A DNA stretch of 64,000 bases from Kibdelosporangium banguiense (GTDB taxonomy: Bacteria; Actinomycetota; Actinomycetes; Mycobacteriales; Pseudonocardiaceae). Below the pieces are notes generated by a model that saw only the letters and a list, made by a program, of their open reading frames with translations, was not told where the DNA came from and ran no database searches. The stretch is taken from the NCBI RefSeq assembly GCF_017876405.1, contig NZ_JAGINW010000001.1:11421203-11485202 (forward strand), written 5' to 3'. A program made the translations under genes and the position numbers. This document shows, one piece after another, positions 24,701 through 33,061 of this stretch (positions within the stretch are counted from its first letter, which is position 1; each line of letters starts with the position of its first letter).

Positions 24701-27005
24701 GGATGCGGAAACAAAACGTCCAGTAGGCCAATCACTGATCGGACACACAAAAGCCGTCACGGCTGTGGCATTGGCAGAGGTAAACGGACAGATTCTGGTG
24801 GTAACCGGAAGCGGAGACGGCACGCTCGGCCTGTGGGACCTAAGGTCTCGGCAGCAGGTCGGAGCGCCCCTCGTCGCTCACGAATTCGGCGTGCACGCTG
24901 TAGCCACAGGCGAAGTCGATGGTGTCCCCATCGCCGTAAGCTCCGGCCGCACATTCACTCGGGTGTGGAATCTCCAGACCCGACAGCAAATGGGTCAGCC
25001 GTTGGCCGGACAGGACGGACTGGTGCACTCCGTCCTCGTCGGATCTGTCGACCGCAGACCTGTAGCGATCACAGGTGGAACAGACCGGATCGCTCGGATC
25101 TGGGACCTGACAGCAGATCAGCCACTTAGCGGCCATACAGACTTTACGAATTGCGTGGCAATGCGAAAGGTCAAGGGCCGCTGCCTCGCCGCCACTGGAG
25201 GTAACGATACCACTGTCGTGCTGTGGGATCTCGACGCCGGCGGGTCGCAGGACGGCCCCCCCTTGTCTGGCCACCGGTCCGCAGTGACTGCTGTAACCCT
25301 GGGCGAGATAGACGGCAGACCCGCAGCAGTCACAGGAGATGAAGACGCAACGGTTCTTGTCTGGGACCTAATCACCAGAAGCCGGATTGGCCAAAAGTTG
25401 GTAGGGCACACCGGCCCAGTCGGCGCCGTCACGTTGTACCGCAGTGACGGCGCAGTTCGCCTGGCGACGGGAAGCAAAGACGGCACCGTCCGCCTTTGGG
25501 ACCCAGTTACAGGAACATTGATATCTCCGCCGCTGGTCGGCCACAACGCAAACGTTGACATGCTCGCAGTGGAGATTGTGGAGAATCACCAACTAGTCAT
25601 CGCTGCAGCGAAGCAGGGCCTTGCCACAGTTTGGAACCTCTCAACCCGTGAACCGCTGGAGATCCAGCAGCCAGATCCTGATCGATGGAGCGCACTGGAC
25701 GTGGGCTGCATCGACAGAAAGGCTGTAGCGCTCTTTGTCGCAAGCGATAACACGTTATTGCTGTGGGACCTGCTCGCCGGACAAGCAATCGGTAATCGCA
25801 TGACGGGTCATACCGACAGCGTCACCGTTGGCGTCCTGGGTGAACTAAATGGCGAACCAATCGCCACAACTGGAAGCACAGACGGAAATGTCATAACATG
25901 GAGTCTCAACAGCGGCCACCCTCTCGGACCGACACTCACCAGCATCTTTGACTACAGAAGCGGGCTATCATTAGCGACAGGGCCGACCTCCCAAGGAACC
26001 GCAGCGATCACAGTAGGACGCCAAATCAGACTGTGGTCGCTGACAGATTTCCAACAGGTCGGCGAAGCGCTACACGGCCACGAAAACTATACATTTTGCG
26101 TTACGCCCGCCCATAGCGGAGATCGCAAAACAATTGTCACAGCGGGACGCGACGGAACAGTCAGAGTGCACGACCTGAATTCCGGAAAACTGAACGGACC
26201 AACCCTAAATGGTCATGAAGTTTTTCTTGAAGGAGTAGAATATACAGAACTGAATGGACCCGTCGCCGTATCAGCAGGACAACTTGACTGCACCATCCGA
26301 ATCTGGGACCTCACAACATACAGAGAGCGATTCCACTGGGCCTACAAACAAAATATGAGATTCGTTTACGATACTCAGCGAACACTGGCGATCTACGATC
26401 GAAACAAAAAACCAACCTTAACTATCGCCGCAGGCCCAGAAATACAAGTGTGGGATCTCGCTTCGCGATCACTACTTGCCGAATTGACCGGCCACACCGG
26501 CCGGGTCCGGTCAATAGTCGTGGGCCAGCTGAACGGAACGCCGGTCGCCCTTACCGGAAGCGTCGACTCAACGGCGCGACTATGGAACCTCGACACTCTC
26601 ACCGCGTTGGACCCACCCCTCACCGGCCATGACGGCGAAGTAGTGGCCACTTGGGGACAACGCCTCGGCGAGGTTGTCGCCTTCACCGGCGATGGTGATG
26701 GTGTCGTGCGCGCATGGAATCCCGTCACCGGACAACTACTCGAGTCGAGTATTCCACCTGCACAGAAATGGATAGAATGCCTCAGCGGCGGAGAACTACA
26801 TGGCCACCCCGTCCTCGCTATCGGCAGCGGCGATGGCACCATACGCCTCTGGTGCCAAACCACAAATCACATAATTGCCCAATTAGAGCTCAACACGACC
26901 CCACATGATGTCGTCATGTTTCCGGACGGCGATGTATGCGTAGCAACGGGAATGGGCGTCCTGACACTGAACATCCAGGACTGGATGAAGGAGACCCAGG
27001 GGTGA
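21789..27005 (+). CDS. Caspase-like protease / STAND ATPase / WD40 protein
   Basis: A 1738-aa multidomain protein. Residues ~12-245 are a caspase-like (C14) protease with catalytic His94 in FYFAGHGM and Cys144 in VLDTCYGGAGA. Residues ~295-560 are a STAND-type ATPase with Walker A GSPGCGKS (324-331) and Walker B VVVVIDALDE (411-420). A helical region follows. Residues ~797-1730 carry about 20 WD-type repeats (RIWDL, RLWDL and variants), enough for three seven-bladed propellers. The family logic is that the propellers bind a trigger, the ATPase oligomerises and the protease is activated. The ATG at 21789 has GGAGG about five bases upstream. The last third is visibly more AT-rich than the rest. 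The gene is coupled to the hydrolase after it. Function in defence or cell death is inferred. Confidence 0.9.
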   Translation: MAGGTTNKYAEGRRIFLGMAVDRYRELPEDGRLVRPSVDAASLAQLLCASGYEHALPGMGNYWTSEHVRLSLSEWLKDTKLGADDVVVFYFAGHGMVADRDRHYLMCWNSNEEDPASTALATEDLVRILTRTGLRNLLIVLDTCYGGAGAADGSQIVLRTLARQFNDNGPGGVWLLSSSRAKDEAGDGTFVDVLIPALTEVQERTGQRQRYLDLLDVVEEVNRRFQRQQVRQRAEIAAGVVTGLAPFLKNERYRSDLPTEDTDLELQRLLSKRDLHEHFGPRSRGVEFDSEPGLYFHGRDEILGELVSWLTAPNKDGKGRVVTGSPGCGKSAVLGRIVAMSDPEYRRHLLHEPAPAAAGVTAKLVDVAVHSRHKLLPEIVHQIATDLGLDVDGPGQLLRDISERARARGSVVVVIDALDEAGSGTVADAGGKGEPRRIARELLRPLSEVPGVRLIVGTRRELVSSLGTAMQVLDLDDRKYLGGKDIAGYVTKVLLASNEPEVVTPYRNRPDLARQVGEAVAGRAAGVFLVARMTARGLRSATHPMDIEKPGWQDELPSEIGEAFEDYLSWFGPDEDRVRAMLTPLAFAEGQGLPRGTLWTGMSSVLGGRQFGENDIDWLLDKAAAYIAEVSDQDRSVYRLYHQALAEHLRAAYRPGQVLAQRRIVEALLATVPRTATGDLDWLAAHRYLHAHLSTHAAAARCLDNLVADPSFLLVAEQLALLRAFPQVKTADSRQARSAYEQVAHLLVAGMPLGDRAAYLQLSAHRCGAKDLADRIDTLKITMPWRTRWAWWSPTGVHRQLIGHTKAIRGLATGDMDGRPIVLTGGDDGTARIWDLITQRPIGEPIRHGSRSITALAVGEMGDYTIAVTGGDDSKLRLWDLSSGRPIDNPLEGHTNEITAIVLCNPRNSNKTLAISTSLDGTARVWDLTSGTQLGEPFTGHRRPVKAVAWTEVDGRILALTGGEDHQVQLWDAETKRPVGQSLIGHTKAVTAVALAEVNGQILVVTGSGDGTLGLWDLRSRQQVGAPLVAHEFGVHAVATGEVDGVPIAVSSGRTFTRVWNLQTRQQMGQPLAGQDGLVHSVLVGSVDRRPVAITGGTDRIARIWDLTADQPLSGHTDFTNCVAMRKVKGRCLAATGGNDTTVVLWDLDAGGSQDGPPLSGHRSAVTAVTLGEIDGRPAAVTGDEDATVLVWDLITRSRIGQKLVGHTGPVGAVTLYRSDGAVRLATGSKDGTVRLWDPVTGTLISPPLVGHNANVDMLAVEIVENHQLVIAAAKQGLATVWNLSTREPLEIQQPDPDRWSALDVGCIDRKAVALFVASDNTLLLWDLLAGQAIGNRMTGHTDSVTVGVLGELNGEPIATTGSTDGNVITWSLNSGHPLGPTLTSIFDYRSGLSLATGPTSQGTAAITVGRQIRLWSLTDFQQVGEALHGHENYTFCVTPAHSGDRKTIVTAGRDGTVRVHDLNSGKLNGPTLNGHEVFLEGVEYTELNGPVAVSAGQLDCTIRIWDLTTYRERFHWAYKQNMRFVYDTQRTLAIYDRNKKPTLTIAAGPEIQVWDLASRSLLAELTGHTGRVRSIVVGQLNGTPVALTGSVDSTARLWNLDTLTALDPPLTGHDGEVVATWGQRLGEVVAFTGDGDGVVRAWNPVTGQLLESSIPPAQKWIECLSGGELHGHPVLAIGSGDGTIRLWCQTTNHIIAQLELNTTPHDVVMFPDGDVCVATGMGVLTLNIQDWMKETQG

Positions 27006-27832
27006 GCCGTGTGCTGCTCGTCCATGGCATCGGCCAGCAGTACAAAGGGCCCGAGTCCATGCTGACCGAATGCACACCTGCACTGCGCGACGGCGTCCGT
27101 TTCGCGGGTGGTGAGCTTGCGGTCGAGGACATCTCCGCAGCGTTCTATGGTGACCTCTTCCGCCCAGCTGGATCCCGATCAATCGGTTGGCCCGACTACG
27201 ACTGGTCCGATGTGGACGAGACTTTCGAGGCGGATCTGTTGCTGGCGTGGTGGCAAGACAGCCAACCACAGCATCCGACCAGAGCCCGGACCCCGCAATG
27301 GATTCAGCGAGCGTTGTCCGTGCTCAGTGGCACGAGTTTCTTCGCCGGCCTTGGCGAACGCGCCATGGTCGGAAGCCTGAAGCAAGTACGCGCTTACTTC
27401 TGCGACCCAAACGTGCGGGCAAAGATCCGCGAGCGCGTCCAAGCGGCCATCGCACCCGAAACGAGAGTGGTAATCGGCCACTCGCTTGGCTCAGTCATCG
27501 CCTACGAAGCACTCAGCTCAAGTGCAAACACACCTGCCAAAGCGCTCATCACGCTCGGCTCACCACTAGGCGTTCGCCACCTGATATTCGACAGGCTCAC
27601 ACCAGCGCCACGCGACGGCGTCGGATGTTGGCCCAGCTCCATAGAGAGCTGGACCAACATCGCGGACCAAGGCGACGTCGTTGCCCTTACAAAGAATCTG
27701 GCTCCGCTGTTCGAGCGCTCTGTCGTCGATGTCCTGGTGCAGAACGGGGCGAAGGCGCATGACATCCGCCCCTATCTGACCGCCGCCGAGACTGGTTCGG
27801 CGGTTCTCAGCGGTTTGACCACCGAGAACTGA
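27002..27832 (+). CDS. Lipase-like alpha/beta hydrolase coupled to the caspase-STAND gene
   Basis: A 276-aa alpha/beta hydrolase. It opens VSRVLLVHGIGQQYKGPES (oxyanion HGIGQQ), and the nucleophile is in VVIGHSLGSVIAYEAL, followed by ALITLGSPLGVRHL, a combination seen in PGAP1/lipase-like serine hydrolases. A possible catalytic Asp is in NIADQGDVVAL, and the C-terminal segment contains AHDIRPYLT (catalytic His). The GTG start at 27002 overlaps the TGA of the caspase gene (GTGA), with AAGGAG eight bases before it, so the two proteins are made together. It could be the effector, or the target cleaved by the caspase domain, perhaps acting on membranes (inference). No signal peptide is visible. 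Confidence 0.8.
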   Translation: MSRVLLVHGIGQQYKGPESMLTECTPALRDGVRFAGGELAVEDISAAFYGDLFRPAGSRSIGWPDYDWSDVDETFEADLLLAWWQDSQPQHPTRARTPQWIQRALSVLSGTSFFAGLGERAMVGSLKQVRAYFCDPNVRAKIRERVQAAIAPETRVVIGHSLGSVIAYEALSSSANTPAKALITLGSPLGVRHLIFDRLTPAPRDGVGCWPSSIESWTNIADQGDVVALTKNLAPLFERSVVDVLVQNGAKAHDIRPYLTAAETGSAVLSGLTTEN

Positions 27833-27845
27833 GCCGACGGACAGA

Positions 27846-30800
27846 TCACTTCAGTGCGTACGCCCGGATAATGGTCTGGTCCACCGCGTTGCCGGCGGCG
27901 TCCTGGGTCCGGGCTTTCAGTGATACGTACTTCGCGCCTGCTGGGTGGTCGACGAGTGCCATCCAGCGTGAGCCGAACCGGCTTACGCCGGCTGGACGCC
28001 AGGTCTCACCGTCGTCATAGGACACCTGGATCGATGGCGTCTGCACGCCTTCGGTCGAGGTTGTGCCGTTGCGCTGCGCGTAGACCGGGATCATGAACGG
28101 TTTTCCGGCTGGTGCTCGGTTGTTGTCGTCCAGCAGGGGGGCGAAGCGGACCACGAGCAGTGGCAGCGGCGCGGGAGTGTTGCCTGCCACGGTTTCCGAG
28201 GCGAACGTCCAGGTGGTCTGGACCGCTGTGGACAGTTCGGCTATGCCACTGCGTTTTGTCGCGACGTCCAGCTTGTATGTGCCGCGGTCTGCGGGGATTT
28301 CGCCATCCCATGTGCCTGCCAGGTTGGACTGTCCGATGATTTTGCCGTCACGGCTGAGCGTCGTGCGTGCGCTGTCCACTTCGGAATAGCCGACGTGCGT
28401 CGAGGACTGGTCGGTGAACATGGGCAGGGCCACCTGCATGTAGTCACCGAGCCGACCGGCCCACCTGTCCGGCACCGGGTTGTCCGGCAGTGCGGGGCCG
28501 AACACCGCGAGGTTCCACCTCTCAGTGCGCTCTGTGCCCGCGGCGAACCTGCGCGGGCGGGCGGTGAACATCAGAGTCTCCTGGAAGAACTCTGCCATCC
28601 TCATCTGCGCGAACAGCATTCCCCACTCGAGTTCTGGCGAGAAGTACTCGGTCACCCGCAGCGGCATCGGACCGCCCGCCATATGGTCCCGGTAGCCCAT
28701 CTTGTCCGGTGCCTGGGCCGCGGAGACCGTGTTCACTCGCCCCAACGAGCGGTCCTTGAACACGCGGTGCAGGTTGTCGGGTACCCGGCCGTCGTTCTCC
28801 CAGAAAACGTTGTACTGGTAGTCGCTGCCCTCGAATCCGCCCTTGCCGTCCGGCTCGGCGAGCCTGGCTTGGACCAGGAACCGGGCCGCACCGGGCAAGG
28901 ATGTCCGCGACGGCACCCACAGCTGGCGTTCGAAGTCGACCCCGCCGAACCCTGCGTTCGTGTAACCCGAGGCGGTGTTGGCCTCCGCCAGCATAACGGT
29001 GTTGCCTGGCTGAGCGTTCGGGCGTTCCACGGCGATCGACACCTTGCGGCCCTGCCGGGCGTCCAGGGTGAGGTGGGTGTCCCGGTCGACGACCTGGGCC
29101 GGTTCCACGAACTGCGTGTTCCACCACGCGTCGAGCTGGGTAATGACCTGCGAGTCGAAGAAGTACCGCCCCTTGGGCAGCCGCCGGACGACTTCGCCTG
29201 CCGCGATCTCGCTGACGTCCAGAGGCTGGTCGAGACCATTGAATCCATAGTAGAAGTACTGCGACGGCTGTCCACTGTGGTCGATTGCAGTGAGCTTGAC
29301 GTCGTAGCTCTCGACCTCCTTGGTGAAGGACAGCGCCGTCCGCACCGACACGCCGTTCCCAGTGGCGACAACGACACCGGTGTAACGGCCGTCCGGCGAG
29401 TCCAGCGAAGTGATTGTCGTGACGGCGATCTCGGCCATGCCACCTGCGGGCACAGTGACCGCTGACGGCGACGCGGTCACCATTCCGGCGGGAGCGGGGC
29501 CGTTCGGGCTCCGGACGTCCGCGGTGATCTGCAGATTCAACGGGGTGTCACCGGAGTTGGTGTAGGTCAGCTTGCGCACGATCGGCGCATCGTCGTTGTG
29601 CGGCCACTTCGCGGTGCCAAGGGCGAAACCGGTCGGCGACGCGGTCACGTTCTGCCGGGACGCGCGGGCCACATCCAGCCGGCCGGTGCCCTGATAATGA
29701 GTACTCACTGCGGGATTGGGCTTGGCGCTGCCGACGAGCGCCGCCTTGAGCTGCTCTGCCGTCCACTTTGGATGCTGTCCGGCGAGGATCGCCGCGGCGC
29801 CTGCCACGTGCGGGGTCGCCATGGAAGTGCCGGACAAGGCGACATGCCGGTCTCCCACAGGGGTTCCGACCCAGCCATTGGCCGCCTTCGCAGCCACGAT
29901 GCCCACACCCGGCGCGGTGATGTCGGGCTTGATCGCACCGTCACCGAGCCTGGGGCCGCGCGAGGACGACTCGGCGAGCGCGTCGGCACGGTCGACAGAG
30001 CCGACCGTCAGCGCGGCGTCGGCTGCGGCTGGGCTGCCGATCGTGCCCTCCGACGGGCCTTTGTTGCCCGCCGCCACGACGAACAGCGCGCCGGTGTCGG
30101 CGGTGAGCCGGTTGAGCGCCTGCGAGATCGGGTCTGTCCCGTCACTCGGCTGATTGGAGCCGAGGCTCATGTTCACGACGTCGGCGCCCGAGGCCGCCGC
30201 CCACTCCATGCCCGCGATGATCTGCGACTCGGCCCCGTAGCCGGCGTCGTCGAGCACCTTGCCGTTGAGCAGTTTTGCGTCCGGTGCGACGCCCTTGTAC
30301 TGGCCGGAGCCGGTGATCGTGGCGGCGACGTGGGTGCCGTGGCCAACGAGGTCATCGGTGGTGTCGCTGGAGGTGAAGTTCCGCGAGTCGACGACGGCGT
30401 CCGCCAAGTCCGGGTGGGTGCTGTCGACGCCGGTGTCGAGCACGGCCACCTTGGTACCCGCGCCGGTGTGCCCGGCCTGCCACGCATCAGGCGCGCCGAC
30501 CTGCGGCACGCTCCGGTCGAGCGTCGCCTTGACGGCCCCGTCCAGCCACACCTTCGTCACGCCCGCGGACCGCGCGCCCGACAGGAACGGCTTTCCCTTC
30601 TCAGCCTTGACAGCGACACCGTTCACGCTCGGTAGCGCGCGCCCGGCGATCCGGGCGTTACTGGACGTGACGATCAGCGGCGTCACCTTCGTCGACGCGT
30701 CGTCAAATCTGTCGCGAATCAGGGCGCTCACGGCGAACAGTCGCTTGTCGAGCCGTCCTGCCGCGATGTCGCCCTGCACATCTACCGGTACGACGTGCAG

Positions 30801-31031
30801 GTCACCCCGTGCGTCGGTACGCATCGAGAACGAAATACCGGCCCGACCCGGGCCGGGCTGGACTTGCGCCTGGCCAGAGCGGACAGTCACTCGATCCCCG
30901 GTCACCAGCGTGACCTGGCCGTCTGGGCCCTTGGCCGCCGCACGTGGTTCGGCAACCGCTGATAACGGGGTCTGCGGGACTACCATCACCGCCGCGCCCA
31001 CAAGCACGGCAACGAGCAGTCTGCGTTTCAT
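27846..31031 (-). CDS. Secreted S8 subtilisin-like protease
   Basis: A 1061-aa exported serine protease. A signal peptide (MKRRLLVAVLVGAAVMVV, ending TPLSAVA) is followed by a pro-region (about 30-190). The subtilase domain has catalytic Asp in VAVLDTGVDSTHPDL, His in LVGHGTHVAATI and Ser in ALSGTSMATPHVAGAAAI. The remaining ~570 residues are beta-rich, with no obvious anchor, and may bind substrate. I chose the ATG at 31031 because GGGGAG stands close upstream; the 31073 start would spoil the signal peptide. Large subtilases of this build are common secreted nutrient proteases in filamentous actinomycetes. The gene is convergent with the hydrolase of the caspase locus and is probably unrelated to it. 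Confidence 0.9.
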   Translation of the reverse strand: MKRRLLVAVLVGAAVMVVPQTPLSAVAEPRAAAKGPDGQVTLVTGDRVTVRSGQAQVQPGPGRAGISFSMRTDARGDLHVVPVDVQGDIAAGRLDKRLFAVSALIRDRFDDASTKVTPLIVTSSNARIAGRALPSVNGVAVKAEKGKPFLSGARSAGVTKVWLDGAVKATLDRSVPQVGAPDAWQAGHTGAGTKVAVLDTGVDSTHPDLADAVVDSRNFTSSDTTDDLVGHGTHVAATITGSGQYKGVAPDAKLLNGKVLDDAGYGAESQIIAGMEWAAASGADVVNMSLGSNQPSDGTDPISQALNRLTADTGALFVVAAGNKGPSEGTIGSPAAADAALTVGSVDRADALAESSSRGPRLGDGAIKPDITAPGVGIVAAKAANGWVGTPVGDRHVALSGTSMATPHVAGAAAILAGQHPKWTAEQLKAALVGSAKPNPAVSTHYQGTGRLDVARASRQNVTASPTGFALGTAKWPHNDDAPIVRKLTYTNSGDTPLNLQITADVRSPNGPAPAGMVTASPSAVTVPAGGMAEIAVTTITSLDSPDGRYTGVVVATGNGVSVRTALSFTKEVESYDVKLTAIDHSGQPSQYFYYGFNGLDQPLDVSEIAAGEVVRRLPKGRYFFDSQVITQLDAWWNTQFVEPAQVVDRDTHLTLDARQGRKVSIAVERPNAQPGNTVMLAEANTASGYTNAGFGGVDFERQLWVPSRTSLPGAARFLVQARLAEPDGKGGFEGSDYQYNVFWENDGRVPDNLHRVFKDRSLGRVNTVSAAQAPDKMGYRDHMAGGPMPLRVTEYFSPELEWGMLFAQMRMAEFFQETLMFTARPRRFAAGTERTERWNLAVFGPALPDNPVPDRWAGRLGDYMQVALPMFTDQSSTHVGYSEVDSARTTLSRDGKIIGQSNLAGTWDGEIPADRGTYKLDVATKRSGIAELSTAVQTTWTFASETVAGNTPAPLPLLVVRFAPLLDDNNRAPAGKPFMIPVYAQRNGTTSTEGVQTPSIQVSYDDGETWRPAGVSRFGSRWMALVDHPAGAKYVSLKARTQDAAGNAVDQTIIRAYALK

Positions 31032-31133
31032 GCACTCTCCCCAGTCGCGCGGCAGTGCTTGATCGACTGCCACTTGTCGCCGGTAACGACATGCGCGGCG
31101 TGCGCTGGGGTTGCATCAAGTAAGCAAACGGAC

Positions 31134-31985
31134 CTATCGAGTGAAGGCTGGCTGTTGCTGATTGAAGCGGGCGAGTTCGCTCATCAGGTGACCGTCGAGG
31201 GTCAGCAGGGTGCGCTCGATGCATTCGACGAGCATCTTGCCGCTGGCGGGTTCGACGGTTGTCCAGTCGCGGCCGTCGTTGGCGCGGTATTCCTCGATGA
31301 GGTAGCGCCCGTTGGGCGAGTCGAAGAAGCCGACCAGCTCGTCGTCGCGGACCGAGTAGCCCATGTGGTCGATCACGGCAGCGGTGAACTCGCCGCGGTC
31401 TCCGGCTCCGTAGATCGTCTCGGCCAGCCAGTTCGCCTCTTCGGAGCCGATTCGGGGGGCGCGTGCCGGAGTGTGGTCGCCGGGGCCTGAGATCGAGCGG
31501 TAGCGGGCGTCGGCGATGACCTCGTTGGGCAGTGACACCGTGCAGCCGGGGCCCGGGTTGGATTCGAGCAGGAGCGAGACTGGGGCGCGAGCCAGGTCCT
31601 CGGCGCGGATGGCGTGGACGTTGACGTAGCCACCGACATACACACCGAATGCCGCCTGGTCGCCGACGGACGCGGCGTAGGCGCGCACGGGACCGCCGAG
31701 CCATAGGCGTGCGCCGACTGCGCGGCGCGGACGGGCCAGGATGTTGAGCAACGAGACGAGCCGCGGGTGTGGTGCGGCGGCGTCGGCGAGGCCGGCACGT
31801 TGCAGCTCAGCCCATGCCTTGGAGACGACACCGTTGCGGTCGTCGTTGGGACCGAATCGGGACACAGTCAGCGTCTCAGGCATGTCAGGCAGGCCCAAGT
31901 ACTCCCATAACACCTGGTAGGCCAGGTCGGAGATCGTGAAGACCGCTCCGGGTGTCGCCGCGGTTCTGCTTCTTGCGGTTTTCAT
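31134..31985 (-). CDS. EspG-family ESX secretion chaperone-like protein
   Basis: A 283-aa EspG-like protein. The opening FTISDLAYQVLWEYLGLPDM and the closing region LTLDGHLMSELARF match the EspG layout. EspG proteins bind PE/PPE-type substrates of type VII (ESX) secretion in the cytosol and deliver them to the membrane machine. No PPE, WXG100 or ecc gene is in the window, so it is an orphan here. The ATG at 31985 has GGGAGGGG upstream. The next gene is divergent (32063). Confidence 0.85.
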   Translation of the reverse strand: MKTARSRTAATPGAVFTISDLAYQVLWEYLGLPDMPETLTVSRFGPNDDRNGVVSKAWAELQRAGLADAAAPHPRLVSLLNILARPRRAVGARLWLGGPVRAYAASVGDQAAFGVYVGGYVNVHAIRAEDLARAPVSLLLESNPGPGCTVSLPNEVIADARYRSISGPGDHTPARAPRIGSEEANWLAETIYGAGDRGEFTAAVIDHMGYSVRDDELVGFFDSPNGRYLIEEYRANDGRDWTTVEPASGKMLVECIERTLLTLDGHLMSELARFNQQQPAFTR

Positions 31986-32062
31986 GCACACCCCTCCCAT
32001 CTGTCTTGCTATACGTAGCCCGCACCCGGTTCGGTTCACCCATTCGTGGTTTGATCTTTGCC

Positions 32063-33061
32063 ATGGGGTACAGACTCAACAGGCGAGCAGCCTTCGGTTT
32101 GGGGACCGCAGTGGCTGCAGGCACAGTTCTCGCGGGCTCTCCCGCGCTCGCGCAGGAAACCGACATCGAGGCCAGCCCGGCCACACCGGACCGGGTCAGG
32201 CAGAAGGTCAAGCGCGTCTACGACAAGTTGGCCGGCGAGGCCGGCGGCATCTGGAACTCGTACATCAGCGTCGCCGGTGAAGCAGCCGTCGACGTGGCGT
32301 CCGACGAGATCGTCGAGGCCTACAGCGTGAACAAGGTCGCTGTCGCGGTCACGCTGATGGACAAGATCGACCGTGGCCTGCTCACGCTGGATCAGCAGGT
32401 CCAGGTCCCGGCCAGCATCGTCGTGCCGGGTGGCGACGGCATCATCATCCTGGACAAGGCGTACCCGAGCGCGTTCACGCTCGGACACGTCCTGTCACTG
32501 TTCCTTACCGTTTCGGATGACACGTGCGTCCGGCTGGTGGGACTCGTGGTTCCGGCCGCGGAGATCAACCAGATCCTCGTGACCAAGGGTTTCCCCAAGA
32601 CCCAGGTCACGCCGGTGGCCAACCCGAACCGCTACTTCCTCGGCAAGACCACGCCGCGGGAAACGCACGACCTGCTGCAGGCGCTGGTCGCAGGCACGCT
32701 GCTGAGCCCGGCGTCCACGGACTACCTGCTCGGCATCCTGCGCTCGCCGGTGGCGTTCACGGACGGTATCCGCCGTGAGATGTCTTCGGCCGATCGGGCG
32801 AGGATCGTCACGAAGGCCGGCTGGCTCAACGACGGCCGCAACGAAGCGGGAATCATGTTCGACTCGACGGGCAAGCCGGTGCTGACCTACTCGATGTTCG
32901 CACACGGCCAGGCCAGCCCGGAGGACTTCGGTGCCACGCACCCGGTCCGCCAGGCCAACGCCAAGATGGGCCCGAAGTTCCTGCGCGCGGTCGACAAGAT
33001 CGCGGGCACCGGAGCCCGGGCGTTCCGGGCACCGGCACGTCAGCAGTACAACGGCAACTAG
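32063..33061 (+). CDS. Tat-exported class A beta-lactamase-like serine hydrolase
   Basis: A 332-aa serine hydrolase of the penicillin-recognising fold. A Tat-type signal (RLNRRAAFGLGTAVAAG, cut near SPALAQ) is followed by the catalytic motif S-V-N-K (YSVNKVAVA), then VSDDT in place of S-D-N, and TKAGW in place of K-T-G. The omega-loop region reads GKTTPRETHDLL. The changed second and third motifs argue against a classical beta-lactamase; an esterase or a peptidase acting on cell wall is possible. The ATG at 32063 starts the signal; an upstream in-frame start at 31952 would add a second hydrophobic leader. Its TAG stop overlaps the TAG stop of the convergent gene inside CTAG. Confidence 0.8.
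   Translation: MGYRLNRRAAFGLGTAVAAGTVLAGSPALAQETDIEASPATPDRVRQKVKRVYDKLAGEAGGIWNSYISVAGEAAVDVASDEIVEAYSVNKVAVAVTLMDKIDRGLLTLDQQVQVPASIVVPGGDGIIILDKAYPSAFTLGHVLSLFLTVSDDTCVRLVGLVVPAAEINQILVTKGFPKTQVTPVANPNRYFLGKTTPRETHDLLQALVAGTLLSPASTDYLLGILRSPVAFTDGIRREMSSADRARIVTKAGWLNDGRNEAGIMFDSTGKPVLTYSMFAHGQASPEDFGATHPVRQANAKMGPKFLRAVDKIAGTGARAFRAPARQQYNGN

Noticed and set aside
24180..26990. Tandem repeats at DNA level
   Set aside because: The repetition is in the WD protein blades; the DNA copies are too diverged to list as a repeat array.
21789..27832. Gasdermin gene beside the caspase gene
   Set aside because: No small pore-forming-like protein is present; the coupled gene is an alpha/beta hydrolase.
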